Of a stretch of DNA of 64,000 bases, positions 1 through 9,805 are shown one piece after another. Within the stretch, counting starts at the first letter, position 1, and the number at the start of each line of letters is the position of its first letter. Origin of the DNA: Bacillota bacterium (GTDB lineage: Bacteria; Bacillota; Clostridia; Lachnospirales; Lachnospiraceae); contig JAFAFU010000067.1 in the NCBI GenBank assembly GCA_023423335.1, positions 147,649 to 211,648 on the forward strand, read 5' to 3'. The position numbers were made by a program, and so were the translations under genes. The notes below the pieces were generated by a model. The model had not been told where the DNA came from. It did no database searches and saw only the letters and a list, made by a program, of their open reading frames with translations.

Positions 1-1
1 A

Positions 2-514
2 TTTGTATTCTTAATTGTGATCGATCAACTGACAAAATTCTGGGCAAGAACCACCCTGCGGGAGCAGGGCCCCCTTCAGATCATTCCTAAGACCCTGAAA
101 CTACAATACCATGAGAATAACGGAGCCGTATGGGGGATTTTAAGCGGCAGGATGAGCTTTCTGATTATCCTGACCTCATTACTGGTGATCCTCCTTACCT
201 TTTTCTATTTTAAGATTCCTATGAATAAACGCTTAGGCCCGATCCGAATTATCTGGGTCTTTATGATGGCCGGAGCGATCGGAAATTTTATCGACCGAAT
301 TACCTTAAAATATGTTGTGGATTTTATCTATTTTGAACTGATTGATTTTCCCATATTTAATTTCGCCGATATGTGCCTTACGATGTCCTGTGCCGTATTG
401 TTCCTGCTGGTTCTTTTTTATTACAAGGAAAAGGATCTGTCCTTTGTTGATGAAATTTTCTCAAGAAAGAAGAAAACAGGCAGTGCGGAAGATGATCCCG
501 GAAAGGATGAATAG
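2..514 (+). CDS. lspA: Lipoprotein signal peptidase II, 5' end outside window
   Basis: This membrane aspartic protease removes signal peptides from prolipoproteins after lipid attachment. The reading frame is already open at base 2, so the true start lies upstream of the window; a GTG at 17 is probably internal. Visible family motifs are NNGAVWG, GNFIDR (first catalytic Asp) and FNFADMCL (second catalytic Asp), with four hydrophobic segments. The charged C-terminal tail ends in KDE. rluD follows after 2 nt, the usual lspA-rluD operon of Firmicutes. Identification is firm; only the N-terminus is missing. Confidence 0.93.
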   Translation, partial: FVFLIVIDQLTKFWARTTLREQGPLQIIPKTLKLQYHENNGAVWGILSGRMSFLIILTSLLVILLTFFYFKIPMNKRLGPIRIIWVFMMAGAIGNFIDRITLKYVVDFIYFELIDFPIFNFADMCLTMSCAVLFLLVLFYYKEKDLSFVDEIFSRKKKTGSAEDDPGKDE

Positions 515-516
515 CT

Positions 517-1500
517 ATGGAGGATGATTTATTGGAGCTGTCGGAGCCGGATTTTACAGATCAGGATTTCGAAGAGCAGGAGCTTATGGTCGGGCTGACC
601 GTAGCGGAAGCGTATAACGGCATCCGGATTGATAAGTACCTTTCGGAGGTCTTAACCGATATTTCCAGATCCTATATCCAGAGACTGATCGAGGATGGCA
701 GGATTTTGGCTGGTGAAAAGCCCGTAAAAGCCAATTTAAAGGTCAAAACCGGCCAGGCAGTTACTTTGTACCTTCCCGAGCCAAAAGAGGCGGAAATCGC
801 CGCTGAGGACATCCCCCTTGATATTCTCTATGAAGATAAGGATATCGTTATTATCAATAAACCAAAGGGTCTGGTGGTGCATCCTGCGGCAGGACATGCT
901 TCCGGTACCTTAGTTAACGCCCTGCTGTTTCACTGCAAGGGAGAATTATCGGGAATTAACGGCGTAATGCGTCCCGGAATTGTCCACCGCATTGACCGCG
1001 ACACCACCGGAGTTATGGTAGCCTGCAAAAATGACAAGGCACATCAGTGTATCGCCGACCAGCTGAAGGTTCATTCCATTACCCGAAGATACCAGGCTAT
1101 CGTATACCATGCCCTGAAAACCGAAAGCGGAAGGGTAGAGGCTCCGATCGGAAGGCACGAAAAAGACCGTAAGAAGATGTCCGTCAACCATAAGAACGGA
1201 AAATATGCCGCTACAAATTACCGACTGATTGAGAACCTCGGCAATCAGTTTGCCCATATTGAATGCTCCCTTGAAACCGGCCGTACCCATCAAATCAGAG
1301 TCCATATGGCAAGCATTCGTCATCCGCTCTTAGGAGATACGGTATACGGACCGGAGAGGGACCCCTTCCATTTGGAGGGTCAGGCTCTTCATGCGGGAGT
1401 CCTGGGCTTTATCCATCCGACCACAGGGGAATATGTTGAATTTAATGCGCCGCTTCCCCAGTATTTTACCGGATTATTAGAGAAATTAAGACGACAGTAA
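517..1500 (+). CDS. rluD: 23S rRNA pseudouridine synthase, RluD family
   Basis: The protein has 327 residues. An N-terminal S4 RNA-binding domain (about 30-90, IRIDKYLSE) is followed by the RluA/RluD catalytic domain with the signature HRIDRDTTG (about residues 157-165), whose Asp is the catalytic residue. RluD-type enzymes convert uridines of 23S rRNA to pseudouridine. The start ATG at 517 sits 2 nt behind lspA, so the two are translationally coupled. Length and domain order are normal. Whether it acts as RluD or a broader RluA-type enzyme cannot be told from sequence alone. Confidence 0.9.
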   Translation: MEDDLLELSEPDFTDQDFEEQELMVGLTVAEAYNGIRIDKYLSEVLTDISRSYIQRLIEDGRILAGEKPVKANLKVKTGQAVTLYLPEPKEAEIAAEDIPLDILYEDKDIVIINKPKGLVVHPAAGHASGTLVNALLFHCKGELSGINGVMRPGIVHRIDRDTTGVMVACKNDKAHQCIADQLKVHSITRRYQAIVYHALKTESGRVEAPIGRHEKDRKKMSVNHKNGKYAATNYRLIENLGNQFAHIECSLETGRTHQIRVHMASIRHPLLGDTVYGPERDPFHLEGQALHAGVLGFIHPTTGEYVEFNAPLPQYFTGLLEKLRRQ

Positions 1501-1512
1501 GGGGTAATAACG

Positions 1513-2823
1513 TTGAAGAGAAAAGTGATAGACAGGTTAATTGAATGGAAACAGGAGTCCCAGGGTAAACCTGTATTGCTGACCGGAGCAAAGGGTGTGG
1601 GCAAAACCTATGTTGTATATGATTTCGCCAAATCCTTCTTTAAACAGATCCTTTATATTAACCTTGAATATGAGTCCCTGCTCAGAGAGCGGTTATCCGA
1701 TACGGATGCCGGTGCTATACCGGCACTATTTCTGGAGCATCTGAAGCTGGCGGATGAGAATAATACCTTTGACCCTTCCGACAGGTCCCGGTCCCCCCGC
1801 AGAATATTGATTATTGATGAGATATCCTACTGTCCGGAGCTGGTAAAGCATCTGGACTGTTTGCGAAGCAGCGGTGAATTTCCCCGGATTATCGCTATTA
1901 CCAGTACTCCGCTGCCGGAGGAAGCGAACCTTCAATTTCAGATCTTGCCTGTATACCCCCTGGAATTTGATGAATTTCTGCTGGCCACGGCAAATGACTG
2001 GTATATCGAATCCATCACAACCCATTATGAATCCAATAAACCGCTGCCGGAAATCGTTCATCAGGAATTACTGGCACTTCATGAGCTCTATATGAACCTG
2101 GGCGGAATGCCGGGAGCGGTAAATGAATATCTGAATTTTAACTCACTGATCAATATAAAAGAGCAGCATTGCAGGCTTACTGGTGCTTACCATGATGATA
2201 TCCTCCAAAATAACCCGGACAGTACCGCCCTTAAGATGAACCAGGTAATCGACAGTCTGCCTTCACAGCTGATGAAGCCCAATAAGAAATTCCAGTATAC
2301 CCTAATTCGCAAGGGAACCACCCATTCCATGTATAAGGATGCTATCGAGAAGCTAAAGAACTGTAATTATCTTCTCCAATGTCATAAGACTCTGTCAGCT
2401 TCGGCGGATCCTTCAGGCTCAGCAACGGAAGTATCCTTAAATATCGATGAAACCACCTTTAAGCTATATCTTCCCGATGTCGGCTTACTCTGTACACAGC
2501 TTTCCAAAGAGAAGTATGAGCCTGCGAATCCCATACTGCGGAAAGCATTATTAGAGAACTATGTGGCACAAGCCTTTCATGCGAAGTCATACCCACTGGT
2601 TTACTGGGAATCGGAATCCATGGCAAAGATAGAATTTATATTGAATAAAAGGGAGTATATCCTTCCGATTGAAGTACATATTGATGGCAATACCCGTTCC
2701 AAAAGCATCAGCGTCCTGAAACAAAAGTGGGACTTTCCCTATGCAGTGAAGATATCTTCCAAAAACTTCGACTATATCAATCAGGTTAAATACGTTCCTT
2801 ATTATGCAGTTTTTTGTATATAA
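1513..2823 (+). CDS. AAA+ ATPase of the AAA_14/DUF4143 type
   Basis: The protein has 436 residues. The N-terminus carries a Walker A (GAKGVGKT, about residue 25) and a Walker B/DEI segment (ILIIDEISY, about residue 98). The C-terminal third ends in a conserved-looking VYWESES...IEF...K segment typical of DUF4143, a nuclease-like fold. These ATPases are common in anaerobes and often degenerate; their role is unknown. The start is TTG at 1513, 12 nt after rluD, with a weak GGGG ribosome site. It may read through from lspA-rluD. Confidence 0.8.
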   Translation: MKRKVIDRLIEWKQESQGKPVLLTGAKGVGKTYVVYDFAKSFFKQILYINLEYESLLRERLSDTDAGAIPALFLEHLKLADENNTFDPSDRSRSPRRILIIDEISYCPELVKHLDCLRSSGEFPRIIAITSTPLPEEANLQFQILPVYPLEFDEFLLATANDWYIESITTHYESNKPLPEIVHQELLALHELYMNLGGMPGAVNEYLNFNSLINIKEQHCRLTGAYHDDILQNNPDSTALKMNQVIDSLPSQLMKPNKKFQYTLIRKGTTHSMYKDAIEKLKNCNYLLQCHKTLSASADPSGSATEVSLNIDETTFKLYLPDVGLLCTQLSKEKYEPANPILRKALLENYVAQAFHAKSYPLVYWESESMAKIEFILNKREYILPIEVHIDGNTRSKSISVLKQKWDFPYAVKISSKNFDYINQVKYVPYYAVFCI

Positions 2824-2867
2824 TACCAAAATCTTACTCAAAAATTACGAATTCCTTAAGAAAAAGA

Positions 2868-2996
2868 TTGACAAATGCATTCTATTGCTATAGAATAAGT
2901 TTGCAGACTTTCGACTACATATGTAGATACATTAATGTTTATTTCATAATGTATGCTTCGTAAGTAGTTGTTTTTCTAAGTTCTACTTTGGTAGAA
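2868..2996 (+). promoter_or_regulatory. Promoter and dyad operators of the BlaI-like repressor
   Basis: TTGACA (2868-2873) and TAGAAT (2891-2896) are separated by 17 nt, a good sigma-A promoter. Just downstream lie a perfect palindrome CTACATATGTAG (2915-2926), which contains the TACA/TGTA core known from BlaI/MecI operators, and a second dyad TTCTACTTTGGTAGAA (2981-2996). Both precede the BlaI-family gene at 3029, so autoregulation is likely (inference). Confidence 0.7.
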
Positions 2997-3028
2997 TATG
3001 ATTTCGCGGTGTTGGGGGAGGGTGTTTT

Positions 3029-3400
3029 ATGTCGTTACCGGATATACGGCTTCATGAAGGTGAACTTAATATTATGGAATTATTATGGTCTAATAAAGTA
3101 TTAGCCGCTAAGGATATTTCCAAGATTATTAAGGAGTACATCGGCTGGGAGAAGAATACCACCTATACCGTAATAAAACGATTAATCGAAAAAGGTGCGG
3201 TAAAGCGGGAGGACCCCGGTTTCTTATGCAAAGCTGCCGTATCCAAGCGTACCGTACAGAATATCGAAACGAAGGTATTATTAAATAAGCTATATAACGG
3301 TTCTTTAAGCACCTTCCTGACCGATTATCTTAAGAATCAGGAATTGTCCCGTGCTGAAGTTATGGAATTGGAACGGATCGTCGGAGAGCAGAGGCTATAG
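3029..3400 (+). CDS. BlaI/MecI/CopY family transcriptional repressor
   Basis: The protein has 123 residues, the family length. A winged-helix DNA-binding domain occupies residues 1-75 (LNIMELLW, then AKDISKII and the recognition part KNTTYTVIKRLIEKGAV), and a C-terminal dimerisation helix follows. BlaI proteins bind TACAnnTGTA-type dyads and are usually inactivated by a BlaR1-type membrane protease. No M56/BlaR1 partner is encoded next to it. The start ATG follows GGGGGAGGGTG. It is a single-gene transcription unit closed by a terminator at 3430. Confidence 0.88.
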   Translation: MSLPDIRLHEGELNIMELLWSNKVLAAKDISKIIKEYIGWEKNTTYTVIKRLIEKGAVKREDPGFLCKAAVSKRTVQNIETKVLLNKLYNGSLSTFLTDYLKNQELSRAEVMELERIVGEQRL

Positions 3401-3429
3401 TTTATCGGATTTTATATACGAAACTTACT

Positions 3430-3455
3430 ACCGCAGGCAATGCCTGCGGTTTTTT
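3430..3455 (+). terminator. Intrinsic terminator of the BlaI-like gene
   Basis: ACCGCAGGCA / TGCCTGCGGT form a perfect 10-bp stem followed by TTTTTT. A second weaker repeat (CTCAGGT/ACCTGAG) lies at about 3470-3503. Confidence 0.85.
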
Positions 3456-3610
3456 GTATCCATCGAAAACCTCAGGTATTACCTGCGGTAAATAACCTGA
3501 GCAACTACGATCATTTAGCATTTTTACTGATTATAATCACAAATGATGATATAATGAAAGCGGAATGAGGAATTATAAGCTTGCTTATGTATTCCGATTG
3601 GAGCAACAGG

Positions 3611-3642
3611 ATCATGAACACGCTTTATGTTCATGATATAAT
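3611..3642 (+). promoter_or_regulatory. Dyad overlapping the -10 box of the helicase gene
   Basis: A perfect 10-bp inverted repeat ATCATGAACA / TGTTCATGAT (3611-3620 and 3628-3637) runs into TATAAT (3637-3642), 25 nt before the ATG at 3667. The ribosome site AGGAGG is at 3653-3658. The repeat could be an operator or an RNA hairpin; no regulator is identified. Confidence 0.45.
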
Positions 3643-3666
3643 CATACCTTCAGGAGGAATATTACG

Positions 3667-6600
3667 ATGAATTCCCTAAATTTATTTGATCCGCTGACTT
3701 CCCGCTGGTTTTCCGATACATTAGGTATGCCAACCGCTGTCCAGGAGGAGGCCTGGCCTGCAATTGCGGCAGGAGAGCATACTTTGGTTTCTGCTCCGAC
3801 CGGTACCGGTAAGACCCTGTCGGCCTTTCTGGTATTCATCGACCGGCTGAAGGCACAGGCCCGGAAAGGATCGCTGAAGCAGGAGCTGCAGTTAATCTAT
3901 GTCTCACCCTTAAAATCTCTGGCAGGAGATATCCGTGAAAATCTGCGCCGGCCTCTGAACGGTATTTTCGAAAAAGAGCAGCTGGAATATGCCTCCGCAA
4001 AGGCTACATCCTTTGATCTGAAGGTCGCCATACGGACCGGCGATACTCCGCAGAGTGAACGCCGGAGTATGATCAAAACACCGCCTCATATCCTGATTAT
4101 CACACCGGAATCCCTGTATCTGTTGCTGACCAGTAAAACAGGCCGGAAGATGCTTTCAACGGCAAAAGCCATCATTCTGGACGAACTGCATGCTTTAATT
4201 GACTCCAAACGGGGTGCCCACCTGATGCTTTCCATTGCCAGACTGGACAAGCTATGCCCGGCTCCCCTGCAACGTATCGGATTGTCCGCTACCATTGAAC
4301 CCCTAAGTAAAGCCTCGGACTACCTGTCACCGGAACCGGTGTCCATCGTTGCTCCCAAGATGCATAAAAAGGTACAGCTCCTGGTAACAAGTCCTTTATC
4401 CGAGACCCATGGATTAAAGAAGGAATCTATCTGGTATGAACTCTCCAATATGGTCTACAAAAACTGTGAAGGAGCCCGCAGTGTCATAGCCTTTGTTGAT
4501 GGGCGGGCCTCTGCGGAGAAGCTGGCTTATTTTGTGAACCAGCTGGGTGGTGACGGCTTTGCCAGAACACATCATGGCAGTCTATCCAAGGAACAGCGTT
4601 TGAAGTGGAAGACGCCCTTCGTAACGGAAGATTGAAGCTATTATGTGCAACCTCCTCCATGGAGCTCGGCATCGATGTCGGCGATATCGACCGGGTATTC
4701 CAGATTGGATGTCCCCGTACCATATCCAGTACGATGCAGCGCTTAGGCCGGGCCGGGCACAGCCCGGACCGTGTCAGTGTGATGCATATATTTCCCCGCA
4801 CTGCTTCGGAAGGCCTGTATAGCGGACTGACCGCAGAGGTGGCCAGAAACGGCGGGGTGGAATATTCCCGCCCGCCCAGACTTTGTCTGGATGTGCTTTC
4901 CCAGCACCTGGTCTCTATGGCAACCGGAGACGGCTATACTCTGGATGAGGTTATGGATATCCTTCCCCGCGCTTATCCCTTCCGTGAGGTGACCAGGGAG
5001 GATGTTAAGGATGTCCTATGTATGCTGGCAGGAGATTATGAGCATGAGCGTGATATTCCGGTCCGCCCGAGACTTCTGTATGACCGGATTCATGAGAGGG
5101 TAGAGGGAGATCCCTATAGCCGTATGCTGGCTGTTTCCGCTGCCGGTACGATTCCCGATATGGGTCTGTATACCGTCAAGACGGAGAGCGGAGTAAAGAT
5201 TGGAGAGCTGGATGAGGAGTTTATATTTGAAGCCCGCACCGGTGACAAATTCCTATTGGGTTCCTTTGCCTGGCAGATAAAAAGTATCCAGAAGGATACG
5301 ATCGTCGTAGCACAATCCAATCATTATGGTGCCCGTCCTCCCTTCTGGAAGGGTGAGATCAAAGGCCGCAGTATCCAGACCGGACTTGCCTTCGGTAAAA
5401 TATTCCGCGAGCTTTCGGGGGCTCACGAATCAGATACCATGCTGGAGCAATTATGCGGCTTGGGTCTGGATAATATCGCTGCTTCCCACGCCCAGAACTT
5501 CTTAAAACGGCAGCTGGAGGCAACCGGGATACTGCCGGATGACCGTACCATATTTATCGAACATTTTCATGATGAAACAGGCAGCCATCAGCTGATGGTT
5601 CACTCTGTATTCGGCAGACAGGTGAATGCCCCTTTGGCCATCCTGACCACCGAAGCCGCAATGCGGCTGACCAAGACGAATATCAGCTATTTTGATGATG
5701 ATGACGGGTTCCTGTTATTTCCCTATGGCGGCTGTGAACTTCCCGAAGGTCTGCTGCAGGGAATTGAGCCGGAGACGGCACAATCGGTTTTGGAAGCCCT
5801 GCTTCCCGCAACCCCTATCTTTAATATGAATTTCAGATACAATTCTGCCAGAGCATTGCTGATGGGCGTACGAAAAACCGGCCGTCAACCCTTATGGGTT
5901 CAGCGGCTCCGCAGTGCGGAGCTCCTTGATAACATTATACAGCATGCAAATCACCCTCTGATCCGCGAGACAAAGCGGGAATGCCTGGAGGATTATTGGG
6001 ATCTCTCCGGAGTGGAATATGTCCTGAACGGAATCCGGTCCGGTAATATCCGGGTCTATGAGGTATATTTAGAGGAGCCGTCCCCTATGTCCCTGCCATT
6101 ACGCCGTCAGACGGAGGCTGGCATGATGTACGATTATACTCCTACGCCGGTAAGCATCCATCGGGCTGCCGACGAGGCCCTGAAGAAGGTTCAGATGATT
6201 GATCCGGCGCCGGAACAGCTGGTCAGGATATCGGAACGGCTGCGCCTTCCGGAGGATGAAAGGCAGCTGCATTCCCTGCTGATGATGGAAGGGGATCTGG
6301 TTGCCGGAGAGCTTCCCGTACCGATCGAATGGCTGGAGACTCTGGCTCACCGGGAACAGGCAGTCTACATTGAACCGGGATTATGGATTGCAGCGGAGCA
6401 TTGGGATAAGTATACGGCAGCTCTGGAACAAGAAGACCTGGAATCACAGAAGCAGCTTGTTCAGAGAGTTTTACGTTACCGGGGAGCGCAATCACCGGAG
6501 CAGCTCGGCGAACGTTATCTCTGGCCGGATGATAAGGCACGAAAGATACTGGAAGAACTATGCAAGCAGGGCAGTGCTGTAGAAAATGACGGGCTCTATT

Positions 6601-7811
6601 ATCATGCAAAGCTGTATAACCGTGCCCTTCAGGAAACGATAAAAAACCGCAGAAGACAGATCCAAACCCTGCCGCCCGAACGTTATGCGGCTTTGCTGGC
6701 CAACCGGATACGTATCTTGGCACAGCCCGCTGATCAGTTGGAGAAATGTCTCTGTACCTTTGCCGGTCAGGCATACCCCGCCGCCCTTTGGGAAACCGTC
6801 CTGCTCCCTGCCCGGGTCGGAAATTACCGGCCGGAGCTCATCGATAATTTACTATCCCAGGGCAATCTGTTCTGGCAGATTACTCCGGAGGATGAGCTTA
6901 TATTCCGGCACTATGACAAAATCGACTGGGATTATGACCTGGCACCGATCTTGGATACCTTAGAGGCAAATGAGAAGCTTATCTATGATGCATTAATAAA
7001 GAGGGGAGCCAGCTTCATGCAGAGACTTTCCCCTCTGCTAAGCGGCATTTCGCCATATGATATATTACTGAATCTGGCAGAAAAAGGCCTGGTCTGTGCC
7101 GACAGCTTTGCCCCGGTTCGACAGTGGCTGAGCCGGGATAAGCTGAATAAAGGCTCCCTGCGGGAACGGGTAAGCACCCGTGCTAAAGCAATGACAAACG
7201 GCCGCTGGGAGGTTACACGCCCTCTTATTCCTCAGACAATAGAAGAGCAGCTGGAACGGATCTTCGATCGTGTTATTATACTGAGTCGTGAAACTTCCCA
7301 GGGCTTTGGCCTGCCTTGGGGCAGTATGCTTGAAACCCTGCGTGTCTGGGAATATACCGGACGAGTTCGCCGGGGATATTTCATCGAGGGTATGTCCGGA
7401 ATTCAGTTCATCCGGGATAAGGATTTTACCGGAACAATGTACTCCTTAGAGCAGCCGATTACCGATATTATCTGGCTTTCAGCGATTGATCCGGCTCAGC
7501 AGTGGGGTAAAAGCCTTCCTCATAAACCGGACCGGGCTTTCCTTAATATCCCCGGAAATACAATCGCTCTGCGTGCCGGTGCTCCGATTGCCTTATTTGA
7601 ACGGCAGGGAAAGGTTTTGCGTGTGTTCGAAGAAGAATGTATTACGGAGGCTATCCGGATATTTGCTGAAGATTACAGGAAAAAGCGCGTCTATTCATCC
7701 CAGAACCGCATAACTGTGAAGCAATACCCGAAAGAAGCAGCAGAAGCCATGGCAAAGGCCGGTTTTATTCGTGAAATGCAGGATTATGTACTATATAGGA
7801 GCAGCAATTAG
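3667..7811 (+). pseudogene. lhr: Lhr-type DEAD/DEAH helicase, split by a frameshift
   Basis: Two frames together encode about 1,380 residues, the length of large Lhr-type DNA-repair helicases. The first frame (3667-4635) has Walker A SAPTGTGKT, DELH Walker B and SAT motif III. It runs to HHGSLSKEQRL, then reads out of phase and stops. The second frame (GTG at 4605 to 7811) resumes exactly with VEDALRNGRLKLLCATSSMELGID, helicase motif V, then QRLGRAGH (motif VI) and the long C-terminal Lhr extension. Adding one base near 4602 (TTG-AAG to TTG-GAAG) restores a continuous protein. The sequence is otherwise intact, so this is either a very recent mutation or a sequencing error. Confidence 0.88.
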
Positions 7812-7824
7812 CTGCTCCTTTTTG
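7797..7824 (+). terminator. Terminator overlapping the lhr stop codon
   Basis: AGGAGCAGC / GCTGCTCCT is a 9-bp stem with 5-nt loop followed by TTTTGCGTTTT. The stop TAG (7809-7811) lies in the loop. Confidence 0.8.
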
Positions 7825-8195
7825 CGTTTTTGTAATTTAACATGGCTCTCAATGACCGGAAAGACGGTTCAAAGTGTTCCGGAATACTCAGTCAAGGATT
7901 TTTCAGATTATTCGGATGACAGTATGCTTAATTTTTGCTCTCAATTTAGTATTGATATATAAAGTATTGATTTAAGCAATCACATCATGTATAATTTAAC
8001 CAGAAATTATCGAATTTTATTACACCGACAATAGAAAAGAAGGAGTGTAACTATACAGAACCCTCCGGGAATCACGTAGTGGATTCGGGAGTTTTTGTGC
8101 CAATTATGAATGTATTTATATCCATTTTGTGTACATAGGTGTCGTCAGATGACCGGCTGCTGTAAAGGTGCTGAACAGTTACGAAAGAGTTATAT
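7825..8195. other. Intergenic region upstream of the lipoprotein gene
   Basis: No convincing coding sequence was seen. AAGGAGTG at 8039-8046 has no start codon behind it. An imperfect stem near 8064-8092 (CTCC...GAATC / GATTC...GGAG) followed by GTTTTTGTG could be a terminator or attenuator for a short leader transcript. Confidence 0.35.
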
Positions 8196-9317
8196 ATGAA
8201 TTTAAAACATATATTAGTATTTATTATATTGGCATGTTTAGTTGTATGTACAGCATGTAGTAAAAAAACAGCAATTGAGACAAATAAAACGGAGCAATCT
8301 ATTGAAGAAAATGGTGCAGCAGCAGAAGGCGCACCGGAAGAAAACTCAGAAGCAACGAATGAAGATTTAGAGGAGAAAGAAGTTATAGGTGAAGCGTTAA
8401 ACTTGACGGGAAAAGAATTAGAAAGCCGGAACTCCATGGAAGCCTACGAGAAATTTATGAAAAATGAAGCGAAGGTATCCTTTGACCGTTTTATTCCAAA
8501 AAACTATATGGAGGAAACTTTATACAAAAAGGGAAGTGAATATACACTTTCGGAAGTACTTGACAAAGTTACAGCGTATTATTTTGAAAACTCTACCAAT
8601 AAGAAAATTAAATATATAGATTATAACTATATCGATTGTGGTAGGGATGGAGTAAACGAATTGGTTCTTCGCTTAAATGGTATGGACATTTATGAGAGGG
8701 ATGATGAAAGTACTCTTGTTTATATCGTAAAATATATGGATGGGAAACTATCTCTTTGTTATTGTTACGAGACTTGGGCCAGAAGCGAGTCCACAATGAA
8801 TGAATATGGATATTATCAGTCCGGTGGTAGCGGTGGGGCTAGCAATTATATCATGGAATATAGTCTAATTGATAAAGATGGTAACTGGCAGTTCATTGTA
8901 TCGATTGAAAGTGAACTCGATATCAATCAGCTGGCTTGGTTAGACGATCTGGGACAAATCCCCAAAGTGGCGGAAACAAAGGGAATATCAGGCGGAATTG
9001 AGTTAGAAACCATATGTTTTGATAATAATAAAAATGCGGCTAATTCAGATGAGGTTAGCAATAAAGAGTGTTTCTATACATTTTATATTTATGACGATAA
9101 TATGGAGCCAATCGAGGATGCGAACCTTTATAAGAACAGCATATATAAAGAAATCTTCGATGAGGCATTGGTACCATTTATTACGCCGGATGAGCTTTCA
9201 ACTATGATTTTGGAAAAAGAGGAAAAGGTGGGAGCCACAGCCGAAATCAAAGAAGGAACAGAAATCACATGGGAAGCTCTTGGTGGAAACATGTTTTCTG
9301 ATTATGTGGGAAGATAG
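8196..9317 (+). CDS. Predicted lipoprotein of unknown function
   Basis: The protein has 373 residues. A lipoprotein signal peptide (hydrophobic residues 5-20) ends in a lipobox VCTAC with the lipidated Cys at about residue 21, followed by a Glu-rich linker and a soluble domain. It contains a Tyr-rich central part and the motif YNYIDCGRDGVNELVLRL, a D-x-D-G-like segment resembling the DxNxDG repeats of surface proteins in this clade. It is monocistronic. No specific function can be assigned; extracellular localisation is the only firm inference. Confidence 0.8.
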   Translation: MNLKHILVFIILACLVVCTACSKKTAIETNKTEQSIEENGAAAEGAPEENSEATNEDLEEKEVIGEALNLTGKELESRNSMEAYEKFMKNEAKVSFDRFIPKNYMEETLYKKGSEYTLSEVLDKVTAYYFENSTNKKIKYIDYNYIDCGRDGVNELVLRLNGMDIYERDDESTLVYIVKYMDGKLSLCYCYETWARSESTMNEYGYYQSGGSGGASNYIMEYSLIDKDGNWQFIVSIESELDINQLAWLDDLGQIPKVAETKGISGGIELETICFDNNKNAANSDEVSNKECFYTFYIYDDNMEPIEDANLYKNSIYKEIFDEALVPFITPDELSTMILEKEEKVGATAEIKEGTEITWEALGGNMFSDYVGR

Positions 9318-9340
9318 TATATTGGATCGGCTATAATTAA

Positions 9341-9697
9341 TTAAACAGAATTAAGGATGACATAGCGGATGAATGTGGTTTTATAACAACATTGAATGGT
9401 ACTATAATAGGTTTTATATGTTGGGATCCAAGAAAAATGCCTGAATACATAGAAATTGGTCATAACTGTATTGCAACGAAACATAAAGGAAATAAGTACG
9501 GAAAAATCCAGTTACAAGAAGCGGTTAATCGAATAACTAAAAAGAAAGTTAAAAGGATTATAGTTACAACTGATGAACAGTTATTGCCTGCACAAAAAAA
9601 TTATGAGAGCGTTGGTTTTAAATTTGTAAAAAAGCGTGAAAATGAAGTGAATCCAGAATATGCTGGAAAATTAATAGATTATGAAATGATATTGTAA
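9341..9697 (+). pseudogene. GNAT acetyltransferase remnant, N-terminus missing
   Basis: The open frame from 9341 encodes the C-terminal two thirds of a GNAT domain: strand GFITTLNGTIIGFICWDPR, then the acetyl-CoA pyrophosphate loop region CIATKHKGNKYGK (a degenerate R/Q-x-x-G-x-G/A) and the terminal strand YESVGFKFVKKRE. There is an in-frame stop at 9338-9340, no ribosome site and only a TTG (9392) as possible start. The first strand and helix are missing. It lies at the backbone edge of the AT-rich island, consistent with an acquired, decaying fragment. Confidence 0.65.
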
Positions 9698-9805
9698 AGA
9701 GAAAAATTCCATTTTTAGAGTTAATTTGCTTCACTATCGTTACAAAATGCGAAATGGAGATTATTTATATTTTGAGAAGAATTGTATAAATGATGAGGTG
9801 AAATA

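Noticed and set aside
946..1323. Long antisense frames inside rluD, lhr, and the sugar operon
   Set aside because: They lie wholly within strongly supported genes, lack ribosome sites and show no protein family features.
3667..7811. Two separate helicase genes
   Set aside because: The first frame breaks in the middle of a helicase motif region and the second resumes it exactly; one gene with a frameshift explains both.
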